From Fragum whitleyi (lineage: Eukaryota; Mollusca; Bivalvia; Cardiida; Cardiidae), in NCBI GenBank assembly GCA_948146395.1, contig OX411556.1, positions 31,794,056 to 31,858,055 on the forward strand: a DNA stretch of 64,000 nt, read 5' to 3'. Both the position numbers and the translations under genes were made by a program. How positions within the stretch are numbered: the first letter of the stretch is position 1; each line of letters starts with the position of its first letter. Under the pieces are notes generated by a model that did no database searches, was not told where the DNA came from, and worked only from the letters and a program-made list of their open reading frames with translations. Of this stretch, positions 44,711-55,977 are shown in pieces.

Positions 44711-45141
44711 CAGTTAACTAAATCGTGAAATTGACATGGTGAATGATTTTGGAATGAAATTGAATGAGTGTGTTGAACGAGTTTTGAGTGGAATTCAAGG
44801 GAGGTAAAACAATATTGCTATTTTTGTTCAAGATGAACAAAATTAGTAATATTATTACATCCCTTTAATAAAATATACGTAATTTTCTACTTGTGTGTCT
44901 TCGTGGACTAATCAGACACTTTAAAATCCACAACACCCAATAAAATCGTAGAATAATTTGATCGATTTGAATTAAATTTTGATCGTCTTGGCTGATTTTC
45001 GAAATGTTTTCCAAAGATTTTGGAGCGTTTTTGATCGATTTGAGTGAGTGTTTGGAGCGAATGAATGAATGAATGAATAGAGTGAGCTATTTAGAATGGT
45101 TTTGATCGGAATGAGTGTCAATTTCATGGTGTTGTTAACTG
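44711..45141 (+). mobile_element. MITE-1 copy, opposite arm order
   Basis: TA|CAGTTAACTAAATCGTGAAA and TTCATGGTGTTGTTAACTG|TA. The GGAATG arm comes first and GAATGAATGAATGAATAGAG second, so it is inverted relative to 17511. The centre is GCTATTTTTGTTCAAGATGA and ACAAAATTAGTAATATT. Confidence 0.9.
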
Positions 45142-45270
45142 TACCCACATTTAATTTCTTTCAAAAGTACACCATCGCACATATTCCATTTTATTTCAAA
45201 ATCATTTAAGTGATTATAAAACCTGTCGATTTCACGATGTTTTTAATTTTTGTACGTTACATATTAAGCC

Positions 45271-45351
45271 GTCGCCATAGCGCAGTTGGAAGCGCATCAG
45301 ACTCCATTACTTCAACCATGGAATGACATTCGATCCCCAACAGCGGCTTTT
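45271..45351 (+). other. tRNA-like pseudogene or SINE head
   Basis: GCCGTCGCCATAGCGCAGTT, GGAAGCGCATCAGACTCCAT and CATTCGATCCCCAACAGCGG have tRNA order. The outer GCCG..CGGC pair, but there is an insertion in the variable region and the anticodon stem does not close cleanly. It is partly like initiator or elongator tRNA-Met in GCGCATCAGACTC. Not called as a working tRNA. Confidence 0.5.
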
Positions 45352-45984
45352 GTTTTATCCTTTCCGACATTTGCTCCCACCAATAGTATTTTGTACGTCG
45401 CTCGGACTGTTCCGTAAATTGGAAAGTACCTCGGACGTTTGACTGGCGAGCCTGCCTCAATCTGTCGATATTGGAGGGTAGCTTAGATGGGACAGGTTTA
45501 CCAGTCTACTCGGACGTAAGTGTAGTAATTATGGGTCATAAAGTAGGTAATTCGGCTCCTCTAGGTACTTCGGTTATTTGATACGTTTGAAAAAAAAATA
45601 CATTTGGTTAATTCCTTCCCATCGTCTATGGAGATATCTTCGTCATATTATAATTTGATACAAGACAAAATTTTGATGCAATGCATCAAAGTAGGCCGCA
45701 AATTATTTGGTTATCATCAATGAATAATGTATTTTTCTTATAAAAATATTTTTTTGCAAACAATACCTATCTAGATTTTAAAAATTTTATCAACAATAAT
45801 GGCCCTACTTTAGCATGCACACCCGGCTTAAACACACTAAGGAATACTTTATTTCAACATAGGCACAATGAATTACACATGATGGTAAAGTGATTCCCTT
45901 TTTTAGCTTGTCTGTTTTCTAAGAAAACTTGAGGTATGGAGATCATTTTAGCGGCGTTGGCATTTTTGTTGTTGCCCTGTTGTT
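45352..45984. other. Unassigned DNA
   Basis: No supported gene or bounded repeat. Confidence 0.4.
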
Positions 45985-46170
45985 ATTGAAGATATCTTCA
46001 TAAAATTTAGCATCTATGTTCACTATCTCAAAAGCCATCCAAACAATCAAGGGGGACAACTCTGAAAAAGGGTTTTTGTAAGAGTCCCTTTTTCCACTCA
46101 GCTTTTTGTATTATCCAGCACCTGCAGCCAAGCACAGCCAAGGGTTGCACCCATGGGCGGTGCTCTTGTT
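45985..46170 (+). repeat. Dispersed repeat, second copy of 18780-18960
   Basis: AAGATATCTTCATAAAATTT, GGGGACAACTCTGAAAAAGG and CACCTGCAGCCAAGCACAGC align with the earlier copy and end with GGCGGTGCTCTT. The family is unknown. Confidence 0.65.
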
Positions 46171-47154
46171 AGAATAATATATTCACTCAACTTTCATGCT
46201 GATGTATGCGGAGTTATCCGAAGAAATAAGCATAAAGAAAGCAAATACAGACTCAAAATAATAGCACAAACAATTATGAAATCAGAACACGAGGCAAAAG
46301 ATTCAAGCTATCATTCAATAGCTGTCATTCAAACTAGTACCAAGACTGCATCTATTTGAAGTAACAGGACCTACTTCGGTTGCCCTAAAATAGTTTGGTT
46401 AGAAAAAGTGATACGCTCCCTTTGTCGCATTGTTTTAATGCTTGAATAACAGTAACTGGCTTGAGATTATGTTATGCTAAGTGCCAGACAACTGCAACAT
46501 ATCACACACAGGATTAGATTAATTAAGGTAGAAACATTTATTATCTAGACCAGAGCTTTGATATAAGTCATCACACACTTTTGTACCAAAATGATTTCGA
46601 GTGTAATTGTGCACAATGAAGTATTGTGTTGTTGTTTTTTTAAACCGCAAAAACGCCTTTTTTACTATATGTTTAACAAGACCAAAACAGACAGGAGTGT
46701 AACCATAGATGTATCTCCTGTGAGAATCACTTTGATGTAAAAGAATTGCAGAAAACAGGGGGAAAAGAGAGTAAAACTAGGTCAACATGTCTGAGTGATC
46801 AGTCATTTTAATGAAATGTGCAACATTTCATTACAAAACAGTTTTTGAAAAACTGTTGTTTGATCCAGGCTGCATTATACGGTTTTCTATGTTTTGAATA
46901 AAAACATTGGACAGGTTTTATAATAATGTATCCCTAATCCCCCATGGTCATATTCAAAACGCATTCACACTGCGTTTTGTTTTCAAATCATTATATGCCA
47001 ATTTTTATTCTTACGTTAATTTTGTTTTATTCAACGTCATCCTTAGCGGAATCGTTGATGTTTTTGACGCCACAAATATCGTCGTGCGAAATGACGCGAT
47101 TTCATGGCTACGCCCGTATTATTTCCTAGGTATTTTCCGCACAATCGCCGAGGA
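46171..47154. other. Unassigned DNA
   Basis: The open frame 46907-47206 (99 aa) runs into the SINE-B fragment at its end and has no domain I recognise. Not called. Confidence 0.4.
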
Positions 47155-47640
47155 TTGCGGATTAGTTGATAATCGCAAACATTTGTGGGGTAGTAGCTGG
47201 AGGTAAGAAAAGGATATAATGGTAGAACTAATGTGAGAAATACCAGGAATCCATTGTTAGGTGTTCCAGCTGTCGTGGTACATGTATGACTGAAAGACTG
47301 CCGCCGTCATAGCGCAGTTGGTAGCGAGTCGGACCGTCAATCTAGAGGTCCCGGGTTCGATCCCCGACGGCAGCACTCACTCTTTCCGACTATATGTCTC
47401 TCACCAATGGGTTGTTAATCGTAGACCTATGTGAGATATTAGCTGGGGGCTAGGAAAGGATGTGATGTTTGTACTGGTGACAGAAATACCAGGAATCCAT
47501 TGTTAGGTGCTCCAGGCGCCGCGATATAACAGAAAAAAATGTTGAAAGCGGCGTTAAGGTCCATTCAATAAATCAATCCAGCTGCCAAGATATGACCGAA
47601 AGATTGTTTGAAGCGGCGTTAAACCCAGTTTAATAAAATA
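47155..47640 (+). repeat. Cluster of three SINE-B pieces in direct order
   Basis: A headless body (47155-47298: TGGGGTAGTAGCTGGAGG, GAAATACCAGGAATCCATTG), a complete copy (47299-47575) and a further tail (47576-47640: CAGCTGCCAAGATATGACCG, AAAGATTG, AAGCGGCGTTAAACCCAGTT). It may come from repeated insertion into SINE tails or from unequal exchange. Confidence 0.8.
47299..47575 (+). mobile_element. SINE-B copy, best preserved
   Basis: The head TGCCGCCGTCATAGCGCAGT, TGGTAGCGAGTCGG (A box) and GTCCCGGGTTCGATCCCCGA (B box) with closing CGGCAGCA gives a nearly complete tRNA-like acceptor stem. The body has TTTCCGACTATATGTCTCTC, GGGGGCTAGGAAAGGATGTG and CCAGGAATCCATTGTTAGGT. The tail is ATTCAATAAATCAATC. 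Confidence 0.9.
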
Positions 47641-49173
47641 AAACGACATTTATCCACAAACATGTAAAAGCTTTAAGCACCAAAAACTTCGAATTGTCTG
47701 ATGATTTTTGTTTAACCATTTACATATTCTCATTTTCATATATCATTTTAGCTTCACTTGCAAATGGTCTGTACTGTTATGCTTTGGGCGTCATTTTTCT
47801 TAAATTCTTCTCCTCAGAAACATATGGATGAATTTCAACAAAACTTAACAGATATGATTCATGGGCGACCCTCTTTCAAAGAAATTTTTATCTTTTGAAA
47901 AGCACGCCTTTAAAGGCAGTTGTTTATTCTCCATAATGTTTTATGATGATAACTTAAATAATGATGTTCTCGGAAAGTAAAAAAATGAATTTCAGCCAAT
48001 ATTCACAGGAATGATGCTTTAGTGAACCCTTTTTTGAGATTAAAGAAAAAGATAGAAATAAAAATAGATAAACGATTTGATGATAAACATGTCTTTTATG
48101 GGATGAGATCAATTTCTTAAATGTTACACGGTGAAAAGTTTTAAAAATGATTTCCCAGGAAGATATGAATTAATTTTAGTTCAATTTCACTGAAATATTG
48201 CCTTAAATAATCAGATTTTGAAAGTAATTGAGATAAGATTAAAAAGAAAAAAGAAAAAAAAGAAAAAGAAAAAAAGAAAAAACGACCTTTTCGATTTAAG
48301 ACCCTTTCCTTTTATTCTGTATAATGAGAACAATTTTTCCCTTGGAAGTTAAGTAAATTTGATTACAATCAAATTGAACAAAATTGCTCTATGGATCATG
48401 TTAGAATAATGTTGAGCAGTGAAAAAGGTGGCTCATATAGTAATTAAATGAAGCAATGATAACTCTGCTCCAAAATAGGGACTTTGTTTAATATGTTTGA
48501 ATTTCTTTCCAGAATAAAGGAAGTCGTGAATTTCTTTACAGAAATCTTTGATAGTGTGTTATCCTTCTTTTAGAAATGAAAGGAACGCGGTATCAGTAGA
48601 ATGAGATCTTTAGAGCGAACAAGGTGATCAAGCACCTCTAGCTTTCTTTTTCCCACCATTGAGTTACAAAACGTCGAGAAAAAAGAGTTTTTCTTAATTT
48701 TTCACTCAATGAAATACATGTATCAAACGATTTTACACTGAACAAACGTTCCACAAACGCCCGTGCTTCGCTGTACTAAATTCCACCAAGGGTCACAGCA
48801 TAGATAGGGACATTTAAGTAAGAGACATTAGAGCTTAATGGAAATATATCATAAATGTCCTTATATAGAGCTATTGTTCTAATTTTATTGTTTCTGAAAG
48901 CCTGTTATTTCTTCTTTTATGGGTCCTGATTACAGCCCTTATACTCTAAACTGCAATGTACGTTGACTGCCTGTGTTAAAAACAACGTGATAATTCGAAA
49001 CCTGTTGTTAGAGAATGAATTTAATGAAAGGCTATAAAATTATTTGGCGTTATCTCATAGACGATGAAAAAATAAACCTAGTTTCTAAAACTATGTCATT
49101 CATTTTATTAAGCTTCGAATTAAGGCTCCAATTTCTAGAATGGCCCCGATTCACAAGCAAGGGAATAATTCTA
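47641..49173. other. Unassigned AT-rich DNA with an A/G tract
   Basis: A purine tract of AGAAAAA-type repeats lies at 48240-48283. No gene supported. Confidence 0.45.
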
Positions 49174-49560
49174 CAGTAAATAACATCGTGAAATTGACAA
49201 GTTGAGTGATTTGGAATAAAATTGATTGAGTGTGTGGAGCGACTTTTGAGCGAATTTTATGAGAGGGATTCCAATATCGCCAATTTTGTTCAGGATGAAC
49301 AAAATTAGCGATATTAATTACCCCCCTTTAATAAATTATGCATGCAAGTTCTATAGATATCCTCCTATTTCTTCAAGAACCTATTAGACGCTTACAATGC
49401 GAATTATGTCAGTGTAATCGTGATTTTTTTCTACCCAAATTTATTTCGAAAGACATTTTTGATTCTTTATTTTCCAATGGGTTTGAGCCTTTTTTAAGGG
49501 TTTGAGAGAGCGATTAAGAATGGTTTTGATTGAGATGAATGTCAATTTCACGAAGTAACT
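49174..49560 (+). mobile_element. MITE-1 copy, opposite arm order, decayed right end
   Basis: TA|CAGTAAATAACATCGTGAAA; the right end GTCAATTTCACGAAGTAACT lacks the final TTAACTG. The centre is GCCAATTTTGTTCAGGATGA and ACAAAATTAGCGATATTAAT. Confidence 0.85.
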
Positions 49561-50072
49561 ACATGTAACTCTATCATCCTCAGGTGAAAGTAAAAGCTTC
49601 CGTTATAACGCACAACGCATTTGTCGGCACATCATGCACCCGATCAATGGGTCTTGGGTTTGAAAACAAAAAATAGTCAGATTTATTACCCCGCTTGAAA
49701 ATTTTGTTCACTATACGATTATGCGCTAAACTCCCCATTAGAGGGCTTTACATTGTTTAAAGTGACAAAATACCTGGCGAAACGGATGAACGAAGAAAGC
49801 AGAGTGATAAACTAAGTTACTCTTTTTTTGAAGATCTTTGAATATTCTCATTACTAATGAATCGTGTAAAGTTTTATAAATACTTGAAACATCTTCTCGG
49901 TTTTATTTATTTTAAGTGGGAATTATTTTTCATATTTGAAAAAAAATAATGAAATTAATAAAAAGAAAAAGAATTTACTTGTAATTCTTAGTGGCTTATC
50001 GAAGATGGATTAGCAAAGGAAAATACACATTAGATGAAGAAATTCTCTAATAATCATTCTCACATTACCCAT
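49561..50072. other. Unassigned DNA
   Basis: No supported gene or bounded repeat. Confidence 0.4.
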
Positions 50073-50240
50073 CTTCTAGAGAGAATTATTTATTTCTTGT
50101 CACATTGATCCATGGCCGTTATTAAAAGACGTTGATATAAAGTGCCTAGTTCACTCTTTTATGCCGTCTTATTGCCATCCCACGGCCAATGTGGGTAAAA
50201 TCAATCATTAATCCACTCTACCATTTTGACCTGCTATGGT
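50073..50240 (+). repeat. Dispersed 170-bp repeat core, copy 3
   Basis: CATCTTCTAGAGAGAATTAT, GTCACATTGATCCATGGCCG and ACGTTGATATAAAGTGCCTA, then ATTAATCCACTCTACCATTT. It is closest to the 56978 copy, which also continues into TTGACCTGCTATGGTAATAA. Confidence 0.75.
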
Positions 50241-50324
50241 AATAAAAGAGACTTTATTAACTTATCATGAAACACCAGAAAAGTGCGCATCCTGCTGGTG
50301 TATCAGATGCGTTAATGTGTATTA

Positions 50325-50577
50325 CAGTCAATCTTGCTTAAGCGGCCACGTCTATTAAGCGACCTTCTTAATTAAGCGACCGTTTTCAAAATCCACTTCC
50401 TAAAATCAAAATATCTTTAAAAAAGAAGGTATGGTTGGTAAGTTTAAATGTCATAGGATTGATGATTTTGCAGTGATATGCATATTCAATCAAAAAGTAT
50501 GTTTCTTATTTGTATTTAGCGAAAAGTTTCTTTAACGACCGCTTTTTGGAGTGGTCGCTTAAAGCAAGTTTTTACTG
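50325..50577 (+). mobile_element. MITE-3-related element, 253 bp
   Basis: CAGTCAATCTTGCTTAAGCG at the left pairs with CGCTTAAAGCAAGTTTTTAC TG at the right. The inside has TTAAGCGACC motifs (GGCCACGTCTATTAAGCGAC) like the head of 7861. TA precedes it; the right neighbour is TG, then a MITE-1 fragment. Confidence 0.75.
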
Positions 50578-50579
50578 TG

Positions 50580-50665
50580 CAGTTAAAACACAGTGAAATT
50601 GACACTCATCTCTATAAAACCCATTCAAAATCGCTCGCTCAACATACCAATCATTCAGTCCAAAA
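50580..50665 (+). mobile_element. MITE-1 left-end fragment
   Basis: CAGTTAAAACACAGTGAAAT, TGACACTCATCTCTATAAAA and AATCGCTCGCTCA match the left arm of MITE-1. The fragment starts two bases after the MITE-3-related element and ends in the CATTCAGTCCAAAA region. Confidence 0.75.
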
Positions 50666-52384
50666 ACCCCGGCTTTTCTTATATGCTAGGAAGAGGGGTA
50701 GAGTAAACTTTGAAAAACAACAATTGGCATTCGTAATGGTTTTACCATGTTTCTATTTTTGAGGGGTAAAAGTGGTTAAAATATATCTTAATTGTTATGC
50801 CTGTTTAAATCATCAATATTTAAGTGGTTGAGTGGAACACAATTGAAGTACATGTAAACCTATACGAGCACTTACGTTTTGTTTGGTTTTCTTGGGAGCT
50901 TCGTGTACTTCTGAATAAATGTGCGACTTTGATAATGGGAGAAAATAGGCCAAAAGACTGTTTTAAGATGTAGAAGAAATCGATTGGTTAAAAATGAAAT
51001 ACATTTTATTTAAAACCAATTAATTACGGAATGGAAAATATACAATGTGCAAGGTAAATCAACGCGTTTCTGATTTTTCTGGCCGTATGAGAGATGAGAA
51101 TAAACAGGAGACCTTTACGTGGCACGAAACTGCTGAGACATTAATAGTTTTATTATATTCATAACATTGCCTCTCTTTTGAACTGGTAATCCCGATTTAT
51201 AATATTCTGCAGAATATATAACAGGGTTTGCTAAATGACGAAATGTAATTATAATAACACATGTTGTACATTTTCAAAATGATAAAATACTATTTTGACG
51301 TCAATGAAAAAATGTCATTCATATAGAAAGGGCAATTATTTACAAACGACAATCGATGTTAACAATTCTTACTTCAAATTAAAGACTATTTCATTGCAGT
51401 CCGGCTCACGCAAGAACTGTTTTAAGCCGAAATTTGTAGAGGGCGTACCCCGTTTCAAAGATTAGTACCCCCTATTTGTAGACAATGTTAGGGTTGACCA
51501 TATTGACTACAGATCATAACATCAAGTCATTGAAGCATGGGTATAGACCTGCAATTTCAAGTGAGTGATCAAAGATCAATTTTACATTGAAATTGATAGG
51601 AGATAACGGTTTCTCGGACCTCACTCTTTCTTGCGGAACTATATTGGCTTACTGATTGTTTATAAGCCGTTATCTTTGTCTTTGTCAAGTATTTGGGAAT
51701 CAAAATATTGATTACGTCGTTGTCGTTGTCCGATGCGGTTGCCTTATCGTATAGCGGAAGCATATTGACCTAAACCTGTCCTTTGTGATCTAAATGAATT
51801 AAATACCGGTCGTTTCTCCTTGGCAAAACACGACTTATCTGCGGAATCCAAACGCTATACAGACGTCACAAGCGGTCTACCTTGACTAAGTCTACCATAT
51901 TATCTGCTACTAAAACGTTTACAAGACACACTTTATTAGCAATTGTCAAACATACCTCAGTTAAAAGCATAAAAATGTTTTTCTACATCAATATTTCGAT
52001 GTCAAGAATCGTTTGATCGTCCCTGTTACAAAACAATTGGGAATATCCCAACACTTCCATGTGAATCACTGTCATATTAAATGCTGATGACGCATGTGTA
52101 AGTAGTATCGAAGCAATAATATTAAGAAGGCGCACGTGATGCTCAAAAATATAGTAAACGCTACTCAAGTTTAGACATTAAGAATTTATAAAATCGAAAA
52201 AACTTCATTTTGACATTTGTAGAGTAAAAATCATTAAAGCTAACCTTTGTTTTTTTTACTATGTTGAATGGCACACAAAACATAATTTCAAAGTTTTCAA
52301 TGAGACATTCTTTGACTTCAGTATATATGGAAACATTATTGGAAACTAGATAGTTCTAAAAAAATGGCTTCTTTCTAAAGAGTT
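50666..52384. other. Unassigned AT-rich DNA
   Basis: No supported gene or bounded repeat. Short open frames have no domains. Confidence 0.4.
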
Positions 52385-52389
52385 TTTTT

Positions 52390-52895
52390 TCATTTAAATA
52401 TTTGACAACATTGAAAATCTTGACAACATTACATGTGGTACTTCGATGACAGCAGAATAATCAATTTAAATAATTGACAATATTGGAAATCTGGGCTACG
52501 TAATATGAAGTATTTCAATTATAACAGAAAAATCAATTTAATATTTAACTACATCGGAAATCTGGGCTACGTTACGTGTAGAATTTTGATGATAACTGAG
52601 TCAACATTTAAACATTTGACCGTATTGGAAAACTTTGCCACGATACATGTACAATTTCGATGATACGGAGTAATCATTTAACCATTTGACAATAATGGAA
52701 ATCTGGACCACGTTTCATGTAGTATTCGATGATAACATGGTGACCATTTTAACATCTGACCAAATTGGAAAATTGGCCTACGCTGTATGTAGTATTTTTC
52801 GACGATAAATAGAGTAATCATTTAATAATTTTAATGTATTGAAAATCTTTGCTACGTTACATGTTGTATTTCGACAATAACAGAGAAATTTCAGC
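52390..52895 (+). repeat. Minisatellite, about 71-bp unit, 7 copies
   Basis: The unit is ATTTAAnnATTTGACnAnAT, TGGAAATCTGGGCTACGTTA and CATGTAGTATTTCGATGATA, then ACAGAGTAATC. The GGAAATCT element recurs at about 52413, 52485, 52556, 52627, 52697, 52767 and 52841. The copies are diverged. Confidence 0.85.
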
Positions 52896-52967
52896 GACTG
52901 AAGCATAGAACTATATTACGACGGAAATTTGAAACAAGAGTTGGAATTAATGCACATGAATATTTAA

Positions 52968-53221
52968 CCCGTCACGCGAAAAGGGACCACCTGGGAACTT
53001 TTTAAAATGAATTTTTAAAAAAGAGACTTGATCCAGCATTGGTAAAATAGAGGTCGCAATTCAAAAATTCTTTCACAGGAAGGTAGATTAATCATTCTAG
53101 ATTCAGAAAAATAACAAAGTGCAAAAAGTTTAGACCCTAGTAAGTCTGCGCAATTCGCGCAGTCTGACGAGGTTCTACACTTTACGCGCTTCCCAGATGG
53201 TCCCTTTTCGCGTGATTGGTC
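52968..53221. mobile_element. MITE-2 copy
   Basis: Ends CCCGTCACGCGAAAAGGGAC CA and TGGTCCCTTTTCGCGTGATT GG. The inside has a palindrome: TAGACCCTAGTAAGTCTGCG and CGCAGTCTGACGAGGTTCTA, with the loop CAATTCG. It is very similar to the 55978 copy. Confidence 0.85.
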
Positions 53222-53404
53222 AGATATATTAAGTAAATTGAAAAGAAATTTTAGTTAATTGAATACTTCCAGTTTTGTACATTCAGAACAAAACGATAAC
53301 TATCCCTCACAACTGGGTATCAAATGACTTTCACAGCTGGTATTTTTATTTAATTAAATAGATTGAGTGATCGCAAGCAGCTTAGCGACTGCGAAAGTAC
53401 ATAG

Positions 53405-53575
53405 AGGATAATCGTTTTTTTTCAGTGTAAGATCGACTTATATTTCATTGAGTGAAGAACAAAAGCTATATTTTCACGAGTGGAAGAGCCACGGGTGAAA
53501 ATATAGCTTTTATTGTTCACGAATTGAAATATTTATCTATCTTACTCGAAAACAAACGATTATTCTATACCTTTT
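53405..53575. mobile_element. Foldback element, long inverted repeat
   Basis: The left arm contains GATAATCGTTTTTTTTCAGT, AAGATCGACTTATATTTCAT and AAAAGCTATATTTTCACGAG; the right arm has their complements, AATATAGCTTTTATTGTTCA and ACAAACGATTATTCTATACC. The loop is TGGAAGAGCCACGG. Related pieces are at 27768 and 28698. Confidence 0.8.
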
Positions 53576-54150
53576 TTGGCTAAACGAGAAATTTCTAGGA
53601 CATATTTTCGTAAAGCGCGTCATTTTGTCCGTGATTGTTATGCAACGTTCATTGTGATGTCACTAATTTCGCTCCGCATAGATGACGTCAGATAGGATGA
53701 AATGCACAAAAGCAGTGTATAAATTTTTGATAATTTCATTGCTTTTGTGGTGAGATTATCAAGTGATAATCTATCGTTATCTCTCGATAAAACAACGAAA
53801 ATCTCCAAAGAAATGCAGATAATAACGTCGTGAATTGTCAAGGTGAAAAATCCTTTATCAAAACACTTACAAAATCACGCTGACCTATTTTTACCATCAA
53901 GTGTTAACAAAGTCAGTATCATTGTGTTAACAAGTTCAAAAATTCACAAGGCATTTATCTTGTTCACAGAATTTCATCGTATCTTACAGAAGTTGAATGT
54001 CGGCCTGGCACGCGATCAGCGTATCAACCACTTATCAATGTTATATTCGTACCATGGTGTGAGATATAATAATATCTCCTAACAACTGTTTTACATAATG
54101 TTTCTTGACATTTTCTTACAGATTACACCAAAATTCTATTTAAATGATTC
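53576..54150. other. Unassigned DNA, with a repeat shared with 61625-61775
   Basis: GCCTGGCACGCGATCAGCGT ATCAACCACTTATCAA, then AACTGTTTTACAT and TTTTCTTACAGATT, recur in the same order at 61638-61770. The open frame 53843-54082 covers part of this and has no domain. A short MITE-1-like scrap is at 53824. Confidence 0.5.
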
Positions 54151-54394
54151 ATAGAAAAATATGGTAATATTATTTGTGAACGGTATACTATGGAAGATAA
54201 CATGGAGATCTTCCATCAAAAGAAAATGTTTCATGTGTGTTTTTTTTTCGAACATGGCATTGTTCACGCTTTATCGTAGGAACCAATCGAACAAGATAAA
54301 TATGAAAAATATACCAAAAGGTAAATCTTCATGTTTCTCAAATTGCTAAAGGAAATTATTGATAATGGTATTTTTGTAAAGGATTTTGAAAGTA

Positions 54395-55137
54395 CAGATG
54401 GTAACACGGAGATATCAACATTCACCTCGTTCAAAACCATTCTAAATCGCTCGCTCAACGTTTCTTTCCTTCCTTCCTTCAATCATTCAAAATATTCATT
54501 GAAAACACTCGCTTAAAATACTTACTCAAAGCATTTGAAAACGCCCAAGAAACATTCAAAAGGATAATAATGGATACTTCATTCGAATTGATTAGGCTTT
54601 TCAAGGATTTAATTGGTTGTTGTGAGTTTTTAAACGTTTGATTGGTCTGTGACATCGCGTGAGCACATAAGAAGGTAGATTTTTAATAAGGTTATATATA
54701 TATAATACGTACTTAGTGTTTTGTATGAGAAAAAATATCTAACGAGGTTGGGAGAATTGAAAATTGTCGAGGCTCTGCCGAGACAATTATCAATTCTCTC
54801 ACCCGAGTTGGATATTTTTTTCATTCAATACACTAAGTACGTATTATATTTATCTTATAACCTATATTTGTCTTGTTTTCGTCGGTTTTTCTAACTGAAA
54901 TGCAAGTTTCTAAAAATAACCGCATTATGTCATTGTTCTAAAAATAACTATGTGATATCATAAAAAATATCATACAGCATGTTATCATACGGATAGTTGT
55001 ATAGTTATAAGATAAAATAATTTATCGCTAATTTCGTCCAGATTTTGATTAAATACTCGCTCCTCCCAAATATTCAATTTCATTCGGAAATCATTCAAAA
55101 ATAGTTCTCCTTGTCAAATTGACAATGCCGTTTACTG
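54395..55137 (+). mobile_element. Decayed MITE-1 copy, enlarged by a nested foldback
   Basis: TA|CAGATGGTAACACGGAGATA and CAAATTGACAATGCCGTTTACTG|TA. The left arm has CGTTCAAAACCATTCTAAAT and GCTCGCTCAACG; the right arm has TACTCGCTCCTCCCAAATAT. At 743 bp it is about 300 bp longer than usual. The central hairpin is replaced by the foldback at 54693-54852. Confidence 0.65.
54693..54852. mobile_element. Foldback element nested in a MITE-1
   Basis: Arms ATAATACGTACTTAGTGTTT, GAGAAAAAATATCTAACGAG and TTGGGAGAATTGAAAATTGT pair with ACAATTATCAATTCTCTCAC, CCGAGTTGGATATTTTTTTC and ACACTAAGTACGTATTAT. The loop is CGAGGCTCTGCCGAG. One arm occurs alone at 5105-5195. Confidence 0.85.
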
Positions 55138-55217
55138 TAGATATGTGAATAAATATACAAACTGAACTTTAAAAAATTGAGTAAATTCTTGGCAGTCAGC
55201 AGTACACTGTAGTACCG

Positions 55218-55560
55218 GCTTAAAGTAATCGCTCGCTCAGCGCTCTAAACATTCACTCCAAGCACTCACCCAAATCTCTCAAAATATCTCAACTATTGTT
55301 CAAAACACGCCGGAAGCTTTCAAAATGATCAACATTTCCATCAAATCGCTCAAAATACTGCATGATTTAAATAGACTGGTATTGCTTTTATTGATTGGTC
55401 TGATATGTCCGAGAAGATATTATATTTTATTTAAGGAAGGTAAATAACTATCGCAATTTTCTTTCGTCTCAAAACCATTCAAAAGTCACCACACACACAC
55501 ATTCCATTTCATTCTTAATTCAATTCCAAAAAAGTTTGTCTATTTAAAGAATTGAATTAT
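55218..55560 (+). mobile_element. Decayed MITE-1-like copy
   Basis: AATCGCTCGCTCAGCGCTCT, CACTCCAAGCACTCACCCAA, AAGGAAGGTAAATAACTATC GCAATTTT and CATTCCATTTCATTCTTAAT follow MITE-1 order. Both terminal repeats are unrecognisable and the hairpin core is lost. Confidence 0.55.
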
Positions 55561-55671
55561 AATAAATCGTTTTAGTTAAGGATGAGAGAAATAATCAAAT
55601 ATTATTTTTGTTGCTTAAATTTACACAATATAAAAACAGGAACACTGTTTATTCGACAAAAAAATAATCGA

Positions 55672-55967
55672 TTGATTGATTGATTAATTGAATGGAGTTT
55701 TGCGCCACTTTCATTTTTTTCAGTTATATCGCGGAGGCTGGAGCACATAATAATTGATTCCTGGTATTTCTCTCATCAGTACATGTAGGCCTACAACCAT
55801 CACATCCTTTCCTAGCTTCCAGCTGCTTTCTCACATAGGTTTACAATTATCAACCCATTTGTGAGAGACAATTAGTCGGAAAGAATAAGTGCCGCCGTTT
55901 GAAATCGAACCCAGGACCTCTAGATTGACAGTCTTGCGCGCTACCAACTGCGCTATGAGGGCGGCTG
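55672..55967 (-). mobile_element. SINE-B copy, minus strand
   Basis: On the minus strand it reads GCCGCCCTCATAGCGCAGTT, GGTAGCGCGCAAGAC (A box), TCTAGAGGTCCTGGGTTCGA (B box), then the SINE-B body and an (AATC)n-type tail seen here as ATTGATTGATTGATTAATTG. It ends 11 bp before a MITE-2. Confidence 0.88.
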
Positions 55968-55977
55968 ACAAAAAAAT

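Noticed and set aside
45271..45351. Functional tRNA gene
   Set aside because: Insertion in the variable region and poor anticodon stem; called tRNA-like pseudogene instead.
46907..47206. 99-codon frame
   Set aside because: Its C-terminal part is SINE-B sequence and the rest has no domain.
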